This document shows positions 44,529-52,419 of a stretch of DNA of 52,419 nucleotides, in pieces. The first letter of the stretch is position 1; every line of letters starts with the position of its first letter. The position numbers and the translations under genes are program-made. The notes below the pieces were generated by a model. That model did not search any database. It had not been told where the DNA came from and saw nothing but the letters and a program-made list of their open reading frames with translations. The stretch spans positions 1 to 52,419 of the forward strand of contig REDU01000065.1 of assembly GCA_007693335.1 (NCBI GenBank), in the 5' to 3' direction. Source of the stretch: Ilumatobacter sp. (lineage in GTDB: Bacteria; Actinomycetota; Acidimicrobiia; Acidimicrobiales; Ilumatobacteraceae).

Positions 44529-47060
44529 ATGTCCGCAGCACGCGACGAGTGGGCCTCCACCGTCGTCCTCGGTGACGGCGACACCGGTTTGATCCGGCCG
44601 ATGATGCCCGAGGACCGGGAGGGGCTGCTGGCGTTCCACGAGCGTCAGTCGGTCGAGAGCAAGTACCGACGGTATTTCTCGGCGAAGCCGACGCTGTCGG
44701 CCACCGAACTCGACCACTTCACGCAGGTCGACTTCGTCGATCGCGTGGCGCTGGTGGTCGAACTGCACGACGAGTTCATCGGGTGGGCGAGCTACGAGCG
44801 GTGGCCGAACCGCGACGATGCCGAGGCCGCGTTCATGGTGGACGACGAGCACCAGGGCAAGGGCATCGCGACGCTCCTGTTGGAGCACCTGGCCGCGATC
44901 GCCCGCTCGAACGGCATCCGCCGCTTCACCGCCGAGGTACTGGCCGACAACAGGGGCATGACCAAGGTGTTCACCCGGGCCGGCTGGCCACTGCAGCGGC
45001 GCTTCGATTCAGGGGTGATCGACTTCGACTTCGATCTCGACGACACCACCGAGTTCGTCGATTCGGTCGAACGCCGTGAGCAGCGCGCCGACTCGCGATC
45101 GGTCGCCCGGATGTTCCTCCCGCGGACGATCGCGGTGGTGGGCGCCTCCGACCGGATCGGCACGGTCGGACACGCACTGTGGACCAACACCACCCGCGAG
45201 TTCGCCGGAACCTGCTATCCGGTGAACCCTCGTCGCGAAACGGTCGACGGGCACACGTCGTACCCCGACGTGGCGTCGATCCCCGACGACGTGAACCTGG
45301 CCGTGATCGCCGTTCCCCACTCGGCGCTGGAGGCCGCAGTCGACGACTGCATCGCGGCTCGTGTCCGTGGCGCCATCGTCGTGACCTCGGTGGACGACAC
45401 GGGCATCGACGTGCAGGCGCTGGTGCAGCGAGCTCGACGGAACGGTCTGCGCCTGATCGGTCCGGCCAGCATGGGTATCTCGTCGCCACGTCCCGACATC
45501 GCGATCTCGGCCTCGCTGGTCGACGTCCCGCTGCTGCCGGGCGGTGTGGCCGTCTCGATGCAGTCGGGCACGCTCGGCACCTCGTTGCTCCGGCTGGTCG
45601 GCGAGTTGCACATGGGGCTGTCGTGGTTCGTGTCGCTCGGCGACAAGTCCGACGTGTCGGGCAACGACCTGCTCCAGTTCTGGCTGGACGACGAGGCGAC
45701 CACCGTGATCGCCATCTACACCGAGTCGTTCGGCAACCCGCGCAAGTTCGCGCGTATCGCCCGACGGGTGTCGCAGCAGCGGCCGATCGTGGCGGTCCGC
45801 ACCGGCGCCGCGCTGTTCGGCGCCGCCACCGGGGCCCTGTACCAGCAGGCCGGCGTGATCGAAGTGCCCACCGTGGTCGCGATGCTCGACACGGCGCGGG
45901 TGATGGCCACCCAGCCGTCGATGGACGGCGACCGGGTCGCGGTGGTCACCAACTCGCGCAGCCCCGGGGTGCTGGCAGGAGCCGCGCTCACCACCGCCGG
46001 TCTCACCACCGTCGATCCGCCGGTGGCCCTCGACTGGCGGGCCGGCGACCACGATTTCGCCGAGGCGGTCACGGCGGCGATCGCGTCCGATCAGGTGGAT
46101 GCCGTCATGGTCATCCACGCTCCGCCGGTCGCATCGGCCATCGGTGGCCCGGTCGGAGCCATCGACCAGGCTGCCGCCGATGCCGACAAGCCCGTGGTCG
46201 CCGTGATGCTCGGCGAGCTCGACGGACCGCTGCGCCCGGGTTCGCCGATCCCCCGCTTCACGTTCCCCGAACCGGCCGCCGCCGCACTCGGACGTCTCCG
46301 CTCGTACTGGCGGTGGCGCACCACCGAGGGCCTGAGCGTGCCCGATGCGACGCTCGACATCGACGTGGCCGGCGCGGCCCGTCTGATCGGATCTGCACTC
46401 GAGCACGGACCCTGTGAGCTCGACGTGGGCGAGATCCGCGCCCTGCTCGCGACCTACGGGATCCGCATGGCCGAGGCCAGGGTCGTCCCTGCCGATCTCG
46501 CCCTGGTGGCCGCCGAGGAGATCGGGTACCCGGTGGCGGCCAAGGCGACGCGCCGCCGCGCCGGACATTCGGCACGAGCGGGTGTCGCGCTCGATGTGAA
46601 CGACGCCGACGACCTCACCGCGGCCCTCGCGACCATGGCCGAACACCTCGGCGACGACGCCGCCAACATCATGGTGCAGCGCATGGTCTCACCGGGCGCG
46701 GATCTCCGGGTGCACGTCACCTGTGACGGCGAGCTCGGACCGGTCGTGACCGTCGGACTCGGCGGATCGAACGCCGACGTGATCGCCGACGAGGTGAGCC
46801 GCCTCGCACCCGTCTCGTCCACCAGTGCCGCCACGATGATCGCGGCCACCCGCGCTGCCGGGGTGCTCGATGCCGACGACACCGACGCCATGGTCGACGT
46901 GGTGGTGCGTACCGCCCAACTCGTGTCCGATCACCCGGAGATCGCGATGCTCGATCTCAACCCGGTGATCGTGGCCGACGGCTCCTGCTGGGTGACAGAC
47001 GCCATGGCCGAGCTTCGTCATCCGAACCGCTCGACCGCCGCGCTGCGTCGCCTCGAGTGA
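44529..47060 (+). CDS. GNAT acetyltransferase fused to an ADP-forming acyl-CoA-synthetase-like module (Pat-type)
   Basis: An 843-aa fusion. Residues 1-180 are a GNAT domain (MVDDEHQGKGIATLLLEHLA as motif A). Residues 190-640 form the CoA-binding/ligase-alpha module (TIAVVGASDRIGTVGHALW, then MQSGTLGTSLLRL), and 640-840 the ATP-grasp beta module (VAAKATRRRAGHSARAG, ending with LDLNPVIVAD). This is the architecture of Pat-type protein lysine acetyltransferases, here with the GNAT domain first as in Streptomyces. The phosphohistidine motif of active ligases (SHTGAL) reads AATGAL (in LFGAATGALYQQ), so the His is missing and the ligase half is probably regulatory. The start at 44529 follows the leaderless-type -10; ATG 44517 is the alternative. 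Confidence 0.9.
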   Translation: MSAARDEWASTVVLGDGDTGLIRPMMPEDREGLLAFHERQSVESKYRRYFSAKPTLSATELDHFTQVDFVDRVALVVELHDEFIGWASYERWPNRDDAEAAFMVDDEHQGKGIATLLLEHLAAIARSNGIRRFTAEVLADNRGMTKVFTRAGWPLQRRFDSGVIDFDFDLDDTTEFVDSVERREQRADSRSVARMFLPRTIAVVGASDRIGTVGHALWTNTTREFAGTCYPVNPRRETVDGHTSYPDVASIPDDVNLAVIAVPHSALEAAVDDCIAARVRGAIVVTSVDDTGIDVQALVQRARRNGLRLIGPASMGISSPRPDIAISASLVDVPLLPGGVAVSMQSGTLGTSLLRLVGELHMGLSWFVSLGDKSDVSGNDLLQFWLDDEATTVIAIYTESFGNPRKFARIARRVSQQRPIVAVRTGAALFGAATGALYQQAGVIEVPTVVAMLDTARVMATQPSMDGDRVAVVTNSRSPGVLAGAALTTAGLTTVDPPVALDWRAGDHDFAEAVTAAIASDQVDAVMVIHAPPVASAIGGPVGAIDQAAADADKPVVAVMLGELDGPLRPGSPIPRFTFPEPAAAALGRLRSYWRWRTTEGLSVPDATLDIDVAGAARLIGSALEHGPCELDVGEIRALLATYGIRMAEARVVPADLALVAAEEIGYPVAAKATRRRAGHSARAGVALDVNDADDLTAALATMAEHLGDDAANIMVQRMVSPGADLRVHVTCDGELGPVVTVGLGGSNADVIADEVSRLAPVSSTSAATMIAATRAAGVLDADDTDAMVDVVVRTAQLVSDHPEIAMLDLNPVIVADGSCWVTDAMAELRHPNRSTAALRRLE

Positions 47061-47072
47061 GCCGGCGGGCCG

Positions 47073-48053
47073 TCAGAAGTAGATGATCTTCTCGGCAGCC
47101 GCTTCGGCCACGTCGAGGTCGTCGGTGTACGCACCGGTCGAGAGGTACTTCCAGCCGCCGTCGCAGACGATGAACACGATGGTGCCACTGTCGATCTGCG
47201 TCGCAATCTTGGCCGCGCCTGCCAGCGACGCTCCCGAGGAGATCCCGGCGAAGATGCCGCACTCGCTCACGAGCCGGCGAGTCCATTCGATCGACTCACG
47301 TGGGCGGACCACGCGCTTGCGGTCGAGCAGTTCGAAGCCCGACCAGTTCTCGAACACCGGGGGGATGTATCCCTCCTCGATGTTGCGCAGACCCTCGACG
47401 GTCTCGCCGAGCGGGGGTTCGACGGCCACGATCTGGATGTCGGGGTTCTGTTCCTTCAGGTACCGGCCGGCACCCATGAGCGTGCCACTGGTGCCGAGAC
47501 CGGCCACGAAGTGGGTGACCTCGGGCACGTCGCGGAAGATCTCGGGACCGGTGCCCTCGTAGTGGGCGCGAGGGTTGGCGTCGTTCGCGTACTGGTAGAG
47601 GAAGCACCACTCGGGGTGTTCGGCGGCCAGATCGCGCGCTCGGGCGACCGCGCCGTTCGATCCCTCGTCACCCGGGGTCACGATGATCTCGGCGCCGAAG
47701 ATCTCGAGCATCTGGCGGCGCTCGATCGACACACTGGCGGGCATGAGGATCTTGATCGGATAGCCCTTGATGCGGGCGATGGCCGCCAGGGCGATGCCGG
47801 TGTTGCCCGACGACGGTTCGAGGATGGTCTGACCGGGGAGCAGGTGACCATCCTTCTCGGCCTGCTCGATCATGGCCTTGGCGATGCGGTCCTTCACCGA
47901 GCCGAACGGGTTCTGCATCTCCATCTTGGCGAGGATCCGGACGTTCGGGTTGGGCGACAGGTTCGAGACATCGACGATCGGGGTCTCGCCGATCATGTCG
48001 AGCACCGAGTCGTTCACGAGCCCGAGTCGAGGTTCTCCCATGAAGGTGGTCAT
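47073..48053 (-). CDS. cysM: PLP-dependent cysteine synthase, CysM (O-phosphoserine sulfhydrylase type)
   Basis: A 326-aa fold-type-II PLP enzyme. In mycobacteria CysM takes O-phosphoserine and sulfide carried on the CysO thiocarboxylate. Here NPFGSVKDRIAKAMIEQAE carries the PLP Lys, EPSSGNTGIALAAIARIKGY the substrate loop, GTSGTLMGAGRYLKE the phosphate loop, and GWKYLSTGAYTDDL is the C-terminal CysM-like segment (M. tuberculosis CysM has nearly the same GWKYLSTGAY). ATG 48053 is preferred: a TAGAAT box at 48115-48120 (minus strand) overlaps the longer start at 48113. Mec lies 3 kb away on the same strand, but no CysO gene is in the window. Confidence 0.9.
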   Translation of the reverse strand: MTTFMGEPRLGLVNDSVLDMIGETPIVDVSNLSPNPNVRILAKMEMQNPFGSVKDRIAKAMIEQAEKDGHLLPGQTILEPSSGNTGIALAAIARIKGYPIKILMPASVSIERRQMLEIFGAEIIVTPGDEGSNGAVARARDLAAEHPEWCFLYQYANDANPRAHYEGTGPEIFRDVPEVTHFVAGLGTSGTLMGAGRYLKEQNPDIQIVAVEPPLGETVEGLRNIEEGYIPPVFENWSGFELLDRKRVVRPRESIEWTRRLVSECGIFAGISSGASLAGAAKIATQIDSGTIVFIVCDGGWKYLSTGAYTDDLDVAEAAAEKIIYF

Positions 48054-48149
48054 CGTGTACTGCAACCTCTCGGCACTCGGGGGAATTCCGACAAATCCGA
48101 TTCGCTGAGTCATGATTCTACCCGCGTGTGGCCGTGAGAGCATGAGCGG

Positions 48150-48794
48150 ATGCGCAAGTACGTGATCATGGGGGTCCAGGGCAGCGGCAAGGGCACCCAG
48201 GCCACACTGCTGGCCGACACCTTCGACCTGGTCCACGTGAGTGTGGGGGACATCTTCCGGTGGCACGTCCAGAACCACACCAAGCTCGGCGCGCAGGTAC
48301 GACGGATCATGGCGTCCGGTGACCTCGTGGACGACGATCTCGTGGAGTCGGTCGTCCGGAACCGCCTCGACGAACACGACTGGAACTACGGCTTCGTGGT
48401 GGACGGCTTCCCGCGTAACGCCCGCCAGGCCGAGTTCTTCCTCGAGAGCTTCGACATCGACGGCGTGGTCGTGCTGGAGATGCCCGACGAGGAGGTGGAA
48501 CGACGGGTGCTGTCGCGGCGGCTCTGCAGCCAGTGCGGGCTCGACTACAACCTCATCGCCCATCGACCCGAGGTGGCAGACCGGTGCGACGTCTGCGCCG
48601 GCAAGCTCGTGAGCCGCCCCGATGACCATCCCGAGGCGCTGCGGCAGCGCCTGGCCGAGTACCACACGAGCACGGCGCCGGTGATCGAGATCTTCCAGCG
48701 CAAGGAGTACGTGGTGTCGATCGATGCCACGAAGCCGAAGCAGGACGTCTTCAACGACATCTGCCACCGGCTCGATCTCCCGCTGGGGCGCTGA
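48150..48794 (+). CDS. adk: Adenylate kinase family nucleoside monophosphate kinase
   Basis: A 214-aa NMP kinase. Walker A is GVQGSGKGTQATLLA, the NMP site SVGDIFRWHV, and GFVVDGFPRNARQAE is the core motif. The lid has four Cys in Zn-ribbon arrangement (CSQCGLDYN...CDVCAGKL), a feature of Zn-type adenylate kinases. It is probably not the main adk of the ribosomal-protein cluster, so it may be a second copy; substrate AMP is the family default. ATG 48150 starts 96 nt from the divergent cysM start. Confidence 0.88.
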   Translation: MRKYVIMGVQGSGKGTQATLLADTFDLVHVSVGDIFRWHVQNHTKLGAQVRRIMASGDLVDDDLVESVVRNRLDEHDWNYGFVVDGFPRNARQAEFFLESFDIDGVVVLEMPDEEVERRVLSRRLCSQCGLDYNLIAHRPEVADRCDVCAGKLVSRPDDHPEALRQRLAEYHTSTAPVIEIFQRKEYVVSIDATKPKQDVFNDICHRLDLPLGR

Positions 48795-48815
48795 CCACGC
48801 CGGCGCGCGCACGGC

Positions 48816-48821
48816 CATACT
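48816..48821 (+). promoter_or_regulatory. Putative -10 box ahead of an apparent ATC start (48828)
   Basis: CATACT ends 6 nt before an in-frame ATC codon at 48828, from which the frame reads an Arg-rich, then hydrophobic, signal sequence. See the linked finding. Confidence 0.3.
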
Positions 48822-48890
48822 GGGCCGATCAGGCACACCGGCACCACCCTCCGTCACCGTCCCCGCAGTCATCGTCGATGGCTCGCCGTC

Positions 48891-50879
48891 GTGGCGGTGG
48901 CCACGCTGGTGCTGAGCGCATGCACCGACGGTGGCACCGACCCCGAGACCGTGAACCGCGAGCCCTCCCCCACCGAGCCGTCCGAGATCACGACGACACC
49001 TCCCGACGAGTCGCCAGCCACCACTGATCCCTCGACCACCGAACCACCCGGCACCGAGCCCACCGAGCCCGACACCACCAGTGCGTCCACGCTCGAGTGG
49101 AGCACGTGTGACGACGAGGAGTTCGACGTCCAGCTCGAGTGCGCCACCCTGGCGGTCCCACTCGACCACGACGAGCCCGATGGCGACACGATCGACATCG
49201 CGCTGATCCGCCTCCCCGCCGTGCTCGAGCGCGAAGGGGCCGTACTGGTCAACCCGGGTGGGCCGGGTGGGTCGGGCATCGACTACGTGGCAGCGCTGGG
49301 CACGTACGCACAGGGCGAGATGGGGCTCGAACGCTTCGACATCGTCGGCTTCGACCCGCGCGGCGTCGACCGATCGAACGGGTTGCGCTGTCTCGACGAC
49401 GACGAACTCGACGATCTCCTCTTCGACCGCATCGACGAGATCGGCGACGACTCCGACGAGCTCGACGAGGGCAGGGACGACGGCACGGTGGGCGCCGACA
49501 TCGACGACGAACGGCTCGCCGAAGCCTGCGTCGCGGCGTTCGGCGACAGCCTGCAGCACTTCTCCACCGTCGCGACCGCCCGCGACATGGATCTGATCCG
49601 CCTCGCGATGGGCGATCCCACGATCTCCTACATCGGCATCTCGTACGGCACGTACCTCGGGGCCGTCTACGCCACCGAGTACCCCGACCGGGTGCGGGCA
49701 TTCGTGCTCGACTCGGCGTTCGAACCCACCGGCGACACCATCGAGCAGCAGTACCTGACCCAGCTGGTGGGTTTCGAGGAGGCGTTCACCGCCTGGGCCG
49801 AGAACTGCGAGGCCGACGACTCGTGCACGTTCGGTGGGGACGACGTCGAGGGCAGCTGGGATGCGTTGCGCGAGCAGCTCGACGACTCCCCCATCGCCAA
49901 CGCCGACGGGCGGGCGGGCACCGCCTCGGTGCTCGAGACCGCCACCATTGCCGCGCTCTACGACCAGCTGACGTGGTCACGCCTGGCGTCGGCCCTCGAG
50001 TCAGCCTCCGGAGGCGACCCTGGCGGGCTGTTCGAACTGGCCGACCTCTATCTCGGCCGGTCGAGCGACGGCACGTTCAGCACGATCCAGCAGTCGAACA
50101 CGATCATCAGATGTGCGAGCGGCTTCGGCAGCGCACTCCCCGACGATCCCGAAGCACTCGCCGCGCTCATCCGCGAGACCTCACCGCGCTGGGGTGGCGA
50201 CGTGGACGCGGACAGCTTCAGCGACCGCTGCGCCGACCTCGTTCCGCCGGTCGAGCTCCCCACGCTGTCGTTCGACGGCGACGCCCCCATCATGGTGGTC
50301 GGCGGGGTGAACGATCCCGCCACCCCGTTCCGCTGGGCGGAGGAGATGGCCGAGGTGCTGGGAGCATCGGCCACGCTCGTCACCTGGAACGGTGAGGGTC
50401 ACGGCCAGCTCTTCGGCTCCTCGTGTCTGATGGGTCTCGCATCGACGGTGATCGTCGAACTCGAGGCGCCCCCTGCGGGCACGACGTGCGAGCCCGACCC
50501 CGATGTGGAGCGTCCCGACTTCTGGGACGACCTCCCGGTGCCCGACGGCGTCAGCGCCGAGACCCTCCCCGCCGAGGCCCTGCTCCTGCTCGGTCTCCCC
50601 CCTCGCCTCGTCTACGGCGAGGCCCGCGCCTCGACGCTCGCGCCCGACGACGTGATCGAGGCCTACGACCGAGCGATGTCCGACGTCGGCTTCGAGTCGT
50701 TCGGTGTCGAAGAACCGATCCCGGGTCTGCTGTTCGCGACGTACGTCTCATCCACGTTCGACATCGTGGTGCTGCTCGTGCTCACCGAGGAGGCGTACGA
50801 CGACGACGAGCTCGCACCTGCAGCGCGCCTCACCGACGACGGCGAGACCCTGCTCGCCCTCGTCTCGTTCCCCATCTGA
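48891..50879 (+). CDS. Lipoprotein alpha/beta hydrolase, tripeptidyl-aminopeptidase (TAP)-like
   Basis: A 662-aa secreted peptidase-like hydrolase, measured from GTG 48891. A Thr/Pro-rich linker (EPSPTEPSEITTTPP type) follows the lipobox LSAC. The catalytic domain starts CATLAVPLDHDEPDGDTIDI; the oxyanion motif is NPGGPGGSG, the nucleophile Ser is in YIGISYGTYLGAVYA, and GGVNDPATPFRWA and WNGEGHGQLFGS supply the late Asp and His. The first 10 residues before the lipid Cys are too short for a signal peptide; reading back in frame to 48828 gives a full one (RHRPRSHRRWLAVVAVATLV). The last 110 residues after the His are an unrecognised domain. It ends 38 nt from mec, convergently. Confidence 0.87.
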   Translation: MAVATLVLSACTDGGTDPETVNREPSPTEPSEITTTPPDESPATTDPSTTEPPGTEPTEPDTTSASTLEWSTCDDEEFDVQLECATLAVPLDHDEPDGDTIDIALIRLPAVLEREGAVLVNPGGPGGSGIDYVAALGTYAQGEMGLERFDIVGFDPRGVDRSNGLRCLDDDELDDLLFDRIDEIGDDSDELDEGRDDGTVGADIDDERLAEACVAAFGDSLQHFSTVATARDMDLIRLAMGDPTISYIGISYGTYLGAVYATEYPDRVRAFVLDSAFEPTGDTIEQQYLTQLVGFEEAFTAWAENCEADDSCTFGGDDVEGSWDALREQLDDSPIANADGRAGTASVLETATIAALYDQLTWSRLASALESASGGDPGGLFELADLYLGRSSDGTFSTIQQSNTIIRCASGFGSALPDDPEALAALIRETSPRWGGDVDADSFSDRCADLVPPVELPTLSFDGDAPIMVVGGVNDPATPFRWAEEMAEVLGASATLVTWNGEGHGQLFGSSCLMGLASTVIVELEAPPAGTTCEPDPDVERPDFWDDLPVPDGVSAETLPAEALLLLGLPPRLVYGEARASTLAPDDVIEAYDRAMSDVGFESFGVEEPIPGLLFATYVSSTFDIVVLLVLTEEAYDDDELAPAARLTDDGETLLALVSFPI

Positions 50880-50896
50880 TCGTCGCGATCGAGACG

Positions 50897-50923
50897 ACCG
50901 GGATCAGGTCACCGGGATCAGGT
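50897..50923. repeat. Short tandem duplication at the mec stop codon
   Basis: ACCGGGATCAGGT occurs twice with a 14-bp period (50897 and 50911) in the gap between the convergent hydrolase and mec genes. The second copy contains the mec stop. Confidence 0.7.
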
Positions 50924-51337
50924 GACCTCGATCGGCTCCTCGGTGATCCCGCCCCCGACGATCCGGTAGCTGCGAACTTCTGGCACGTCGCGCTTCAGGC
51001 TCACGATCACGTAATGCCACGACGGATCCGGCGCCTGCGCCACGTCGGTCGGGCTCGGATACGGCTCGGAGTGGGTGTGCGAGTGCACCACTCCGTTGAT
51101 CTCGATACCACGATCGTCGGCGGCGTCCTCGGCCCGGAGATGATCGTGCGGATCGATGGTGTAGACCCTGGCCGACGCGGCGGTGTTGCGGCAGGGGAAG
51201 AAGACCTCCGCCGTGTCGTCGTCCGTCCCGGTGCTGCCGGCGATGAGACCGCACGCCTCTTCGGGATAGCAGTCGTACGCGAGCGCGATCAGTTCGTCGA
51301 GGGCCGATCGGCTCAGTCTCAGCACGCTCCGGACCAT
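50918..51337 (-). CDS. mec: JAMM/Mov34 metalloprotease, Mec-type CysO-cysteine peptidase
   Basis: A 139-aa Zn isopeptidase. In mycobacteria Mec releases cysteine from the CysO-cysteine adduct. The JAMM motif is VVHSHTHSEPYPSPTDVAQA (His-x-His...Ser-x-x-Asp), with the upstream Glu in YPEEACGLIAG. MVRSVLRLSRSAL from ATG 51337 is the natural start. Across 47 bp lies the divergent smpB. The gene order mec...cysM...murI-rph-rdgB mirrors M. tuberculosis Rv1334-Rv1341, but the sulfur-carrier gene cysO, which sits between mec and cysM there, is missing here. Confidence 0.92.
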   Translation of the reverse strand: MVRSVLRLSRSALDELIALAYDCYPEEACGLIAGSTGTDDDTAEVFFPCRNTAASARVYTIDPHDHLRAEDAADDRGIEINGVVHSHTHSEPYPSPTDVAQAPDPSWHYVIVSLKRDVPEVRSYRIVGGGITEEPIEVT

Positions 51338-51384
51338 ATCCCGGGCTGTCCCCCGCATGGCTGGTCGGTAACCTCGACGGTCCC

Positions 51385-51861
51385 ATGACCCCGCCCGGCA
51401 CCAAACCCGTCGCGAGCAACCGTCGCGCCCGCCACGACTACGACATCCTCGACACCATCGAGGCCGGCATCGTGCTGCAGGGCAGCGAGGTGAAGAGTCT
51501 GCGCCTGGCACAGGTGCAGCTGGCCGATGCCTACGCTCGGATCCGAGACGGTCAGGTCTGGATGGACGGCGTGCACATCTCCCCCTACGCCTTCGCCAGC
51601 GGTGTGGGGGCCCACGACCCCGATCGTTCGCGCAAACTGCTCATGCACCGCAACGAGATCGACCGGCTGGCCGACCGGATGGACCGGGAGCGACTCACGC
51701 TCGTGCCACTGTCGATCTACTTCCGCAACGGCAAGGCCAAGGTCGAGCTCGGTCTGGCCAAGGGCCGCACCAAGGGCGACAAGCGCCAGGCCATCGCCGA
51801 ACGCGACTCCAAGCGTGAGATCGAGCGGGCGCTCGGCCGAAGCGCCAAGGGCCTCGACTGA
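51385..51861 (+). CDS. smpB: SsrA-binding protein SmpB
   Basis: A 158-aa protein that delivers tmRNA to stalled ribosomes. The OB-fold body shows NRRARHDYDILDTIEAGIVL, GSEVKSLRLAQVQLADAYAR, and KLLMHRNEIDRL with RLTLVPLSIYFRNGKAKVEL. The basic C-terminal tail includes GRTKGDKRQAIAERDSKREI, which reaches the decoding site. It lies 75 nt upstream of ssrA on the same strand, so both partners may share transcription. TAACCT 10 nt before the ATG is a possible -10. Confidence 0.97.
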   Translation: MTPPGTKPVASNRRARHDYDILDTIEAGIVLQGSEVKSLRLAQVQLADAYARIRDGQVWMDGVHISPYAFASGVGAHDPDRSRKLLMHRNEIDRLADRMDRERLTLVPLSIYFRNGKAKVELGLAKGRTKGDKRQAIAERDSKREIERALGRSAKGLD

Positions 51862-51936
51862 AACGTCCTCGCTCCCGTGCCCGCCCGTGCGCGGTGGAGT
51901 GATCGACGGCGTAGGCTGGATGGACATACCGAACAC

Positions 51937-52320
51937 GGGGCTGACTGGTTTCGACGTCAGAGCTGTTGGACGGGTTTGCGACCCGAGTTGCTCAGACTCG
52001 CTAAACGGGGCACCAAACACAATCGACGCCAAAAACGCCGATTTCGCTCTCGCCTGATCTTCAGGTCATGAGATGCGATCATCGTGAGCAGTAATGCCGC
52101 ACGGGGCCACTCCACCGCAGCCCGGCACCAGAAGCGGGGGATGACGGCGAGAAAGACCGCTGACGGTCGGAAAGACGACTGACCCACGGGAAAGACCGTG
52201 CGTCGATCCTCCGGGATCAACCGACCCGCCGGTGAGCCAGCGTCAGGCTCGGAGTCGGGAATGGTCGTAGCAGGTCCGCCCACGGGCTGATGGACGGGGG
52301 TTCGATTCCCCCCAGCTCCA
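51937..52320 (+). ncRNA. ssrA: Transfer-messenger RNA (tmRNA)
   Basis: A tmRNA of about 384 nt. The 5' end GGGGCTGACTGGTTTCGAC pairs with the 3' CAGCTCC plus discriminator A; TTCGATTC in GGGGGTTCGATTCCCC is the T-arm. The tag ORF runs from GCA 52010 to TGA 52057 and encodes APNTIDAKNADFALA. The tag ends ALA rather than the usual LAA. CCA is not encoded. The pseudoknot-rich middle shows repeated GAAAGACCG/GAAAGACGA segments around 52150-52195. Trans-translation with SmpB then targets products to Clp proteases (clpP at 34 kb). Confidence 0.93.
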
Positions 52321-52419
52321 CGAAACGAAGGGGGAGTCGTGGAAATGCGGCTCTCCCATTCGTGGAATTTCGGTTTGCCATCGGCGGGCCGAGCAGACGG
52401 ACCGGTCATGCTCCCCATG
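52321..52419. terminator. Downstream flank of tmRNA, possible terminator stem
   Basis: GGGAG at about 52332-52336 and CTCCC around 52353-52357 could pair across AAATGCGG-type sequence to make a terminator, without a clear T-tract. The window ends here. No attachment-site duplication can be judged from one end only. Confidence 0.3.

Noticed and set aside
45009-46646. 545-codon minus-strand open frame
   Set aside because: It is antisense to the GNAT/synthetase fusion; the fusion shows domain motifs, this frame none.
51957-52418. Long minus-strand open frame across the tmRNA
   Set aside because: It is antisense to the tmRNA, has no ribosome-binding site and gives the kind of tail often misannotated opposite tmRNA and tRNA genes.

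Overview
The window is a chromosomal segment of a high-GC actinobacterium. Several markers support this: an NAD/mycothiol-dependent formaldehyde dehydrogenase, the mismatch endonuclease NucS, a CysM/Mec-type cysteine pathway, a WhiG/FliA-family sigma factor, and a conserved gene order around rpsB-tsf-pyrH-frr-cdsA-dxr-rseP-ispG and around rdgB-rph-murI-cysM-mec. The style (many small two-cysteine lipoproteins, many leaderless-looking promoters, very high GC) fits Acidimicrobiia (Ilumatobacter-like), but that placement is inference. No prophage, insertion sequence, CRISPR array or rRNA was found; the one tyrosine recombinase is the housekeeping XerC type.

Layout. 1-3.4 kb: minus-strand aldo/keto reductase, GNAT acetyltransferase and acyl-CoA synthetase. 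3.5-12 kb: plus-strand GH65 disaccharide phosphorylase, a 730-bp gene-poor stretch with one small gene, EttA, a CysQ-like phosphatase, an enoyl-CoA hydratase and a large His-rich membrane protein carrying a duplicated, unrecognised domain. 12-19 kb: a stand-alone PEP-swivel protein divergent from a UbiB-type kinase, then NucS, MscR plus an MBL hydrolase, and ManA. 19-33.4 kb: a long minus-strand block that, read in transcription order, runs ComM, DprA, XerC, WhiG, a degenerate M23 peptidase, RpsB, Tsf, PyrH, Frr, CdsA, Dxr, RseP, IspG and an SCO6745-family protein. It covers natural transformation/recombination, translation, phospholipid synthesis, MEP isoprenoid synthesis and intramembrane proteolysis.

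33.5-41.7 kb: a lipoprotein and ClpP, then a compact inorganic-carbon module (winged-helix regulator, SbtA bicarbonate transporter, SbtB-like PII protein, beta-carbonic anhydrase). Next come two overlapping fold-type-II PLP enzymes, an orphan Pycsar-effector-like membrane protein, tRNA-Leu(UAG), and a D-threonine-aldolase-like gene that starts 2 nt after the tRNA. 41.7-52.4 kb: RdgB, a lipoprotein, RNase PH, MurI, a GNAT/acyl-CoA-synthetase fusion, CysM, an adenylate kinase, a secreted peptidase-like alpha/beta hydrolase, the JAMM protease Mec, SmpB and tmRNA. SmpB and tmRNA are partners in trans-translation.

Most notable: (i) a 50-bp palindromic element, GAACTGTCYG...CGGACAGTTC, present six times (one cut by the window edge) and always at gene 3' ends, in one case supplying the last codons of rdgB; (ii) the duplicated His/Cys-rich domain protein at 10.0-12.0 kb; (iii) the SbtA/SbtB/CA module with its own regulator; (iv) an orphan PycTM-like protein beside a tRNA; (v) an apparent leaderless ATC start for a lipoprotein; (vi) Mec and CysM without CysO nearby.
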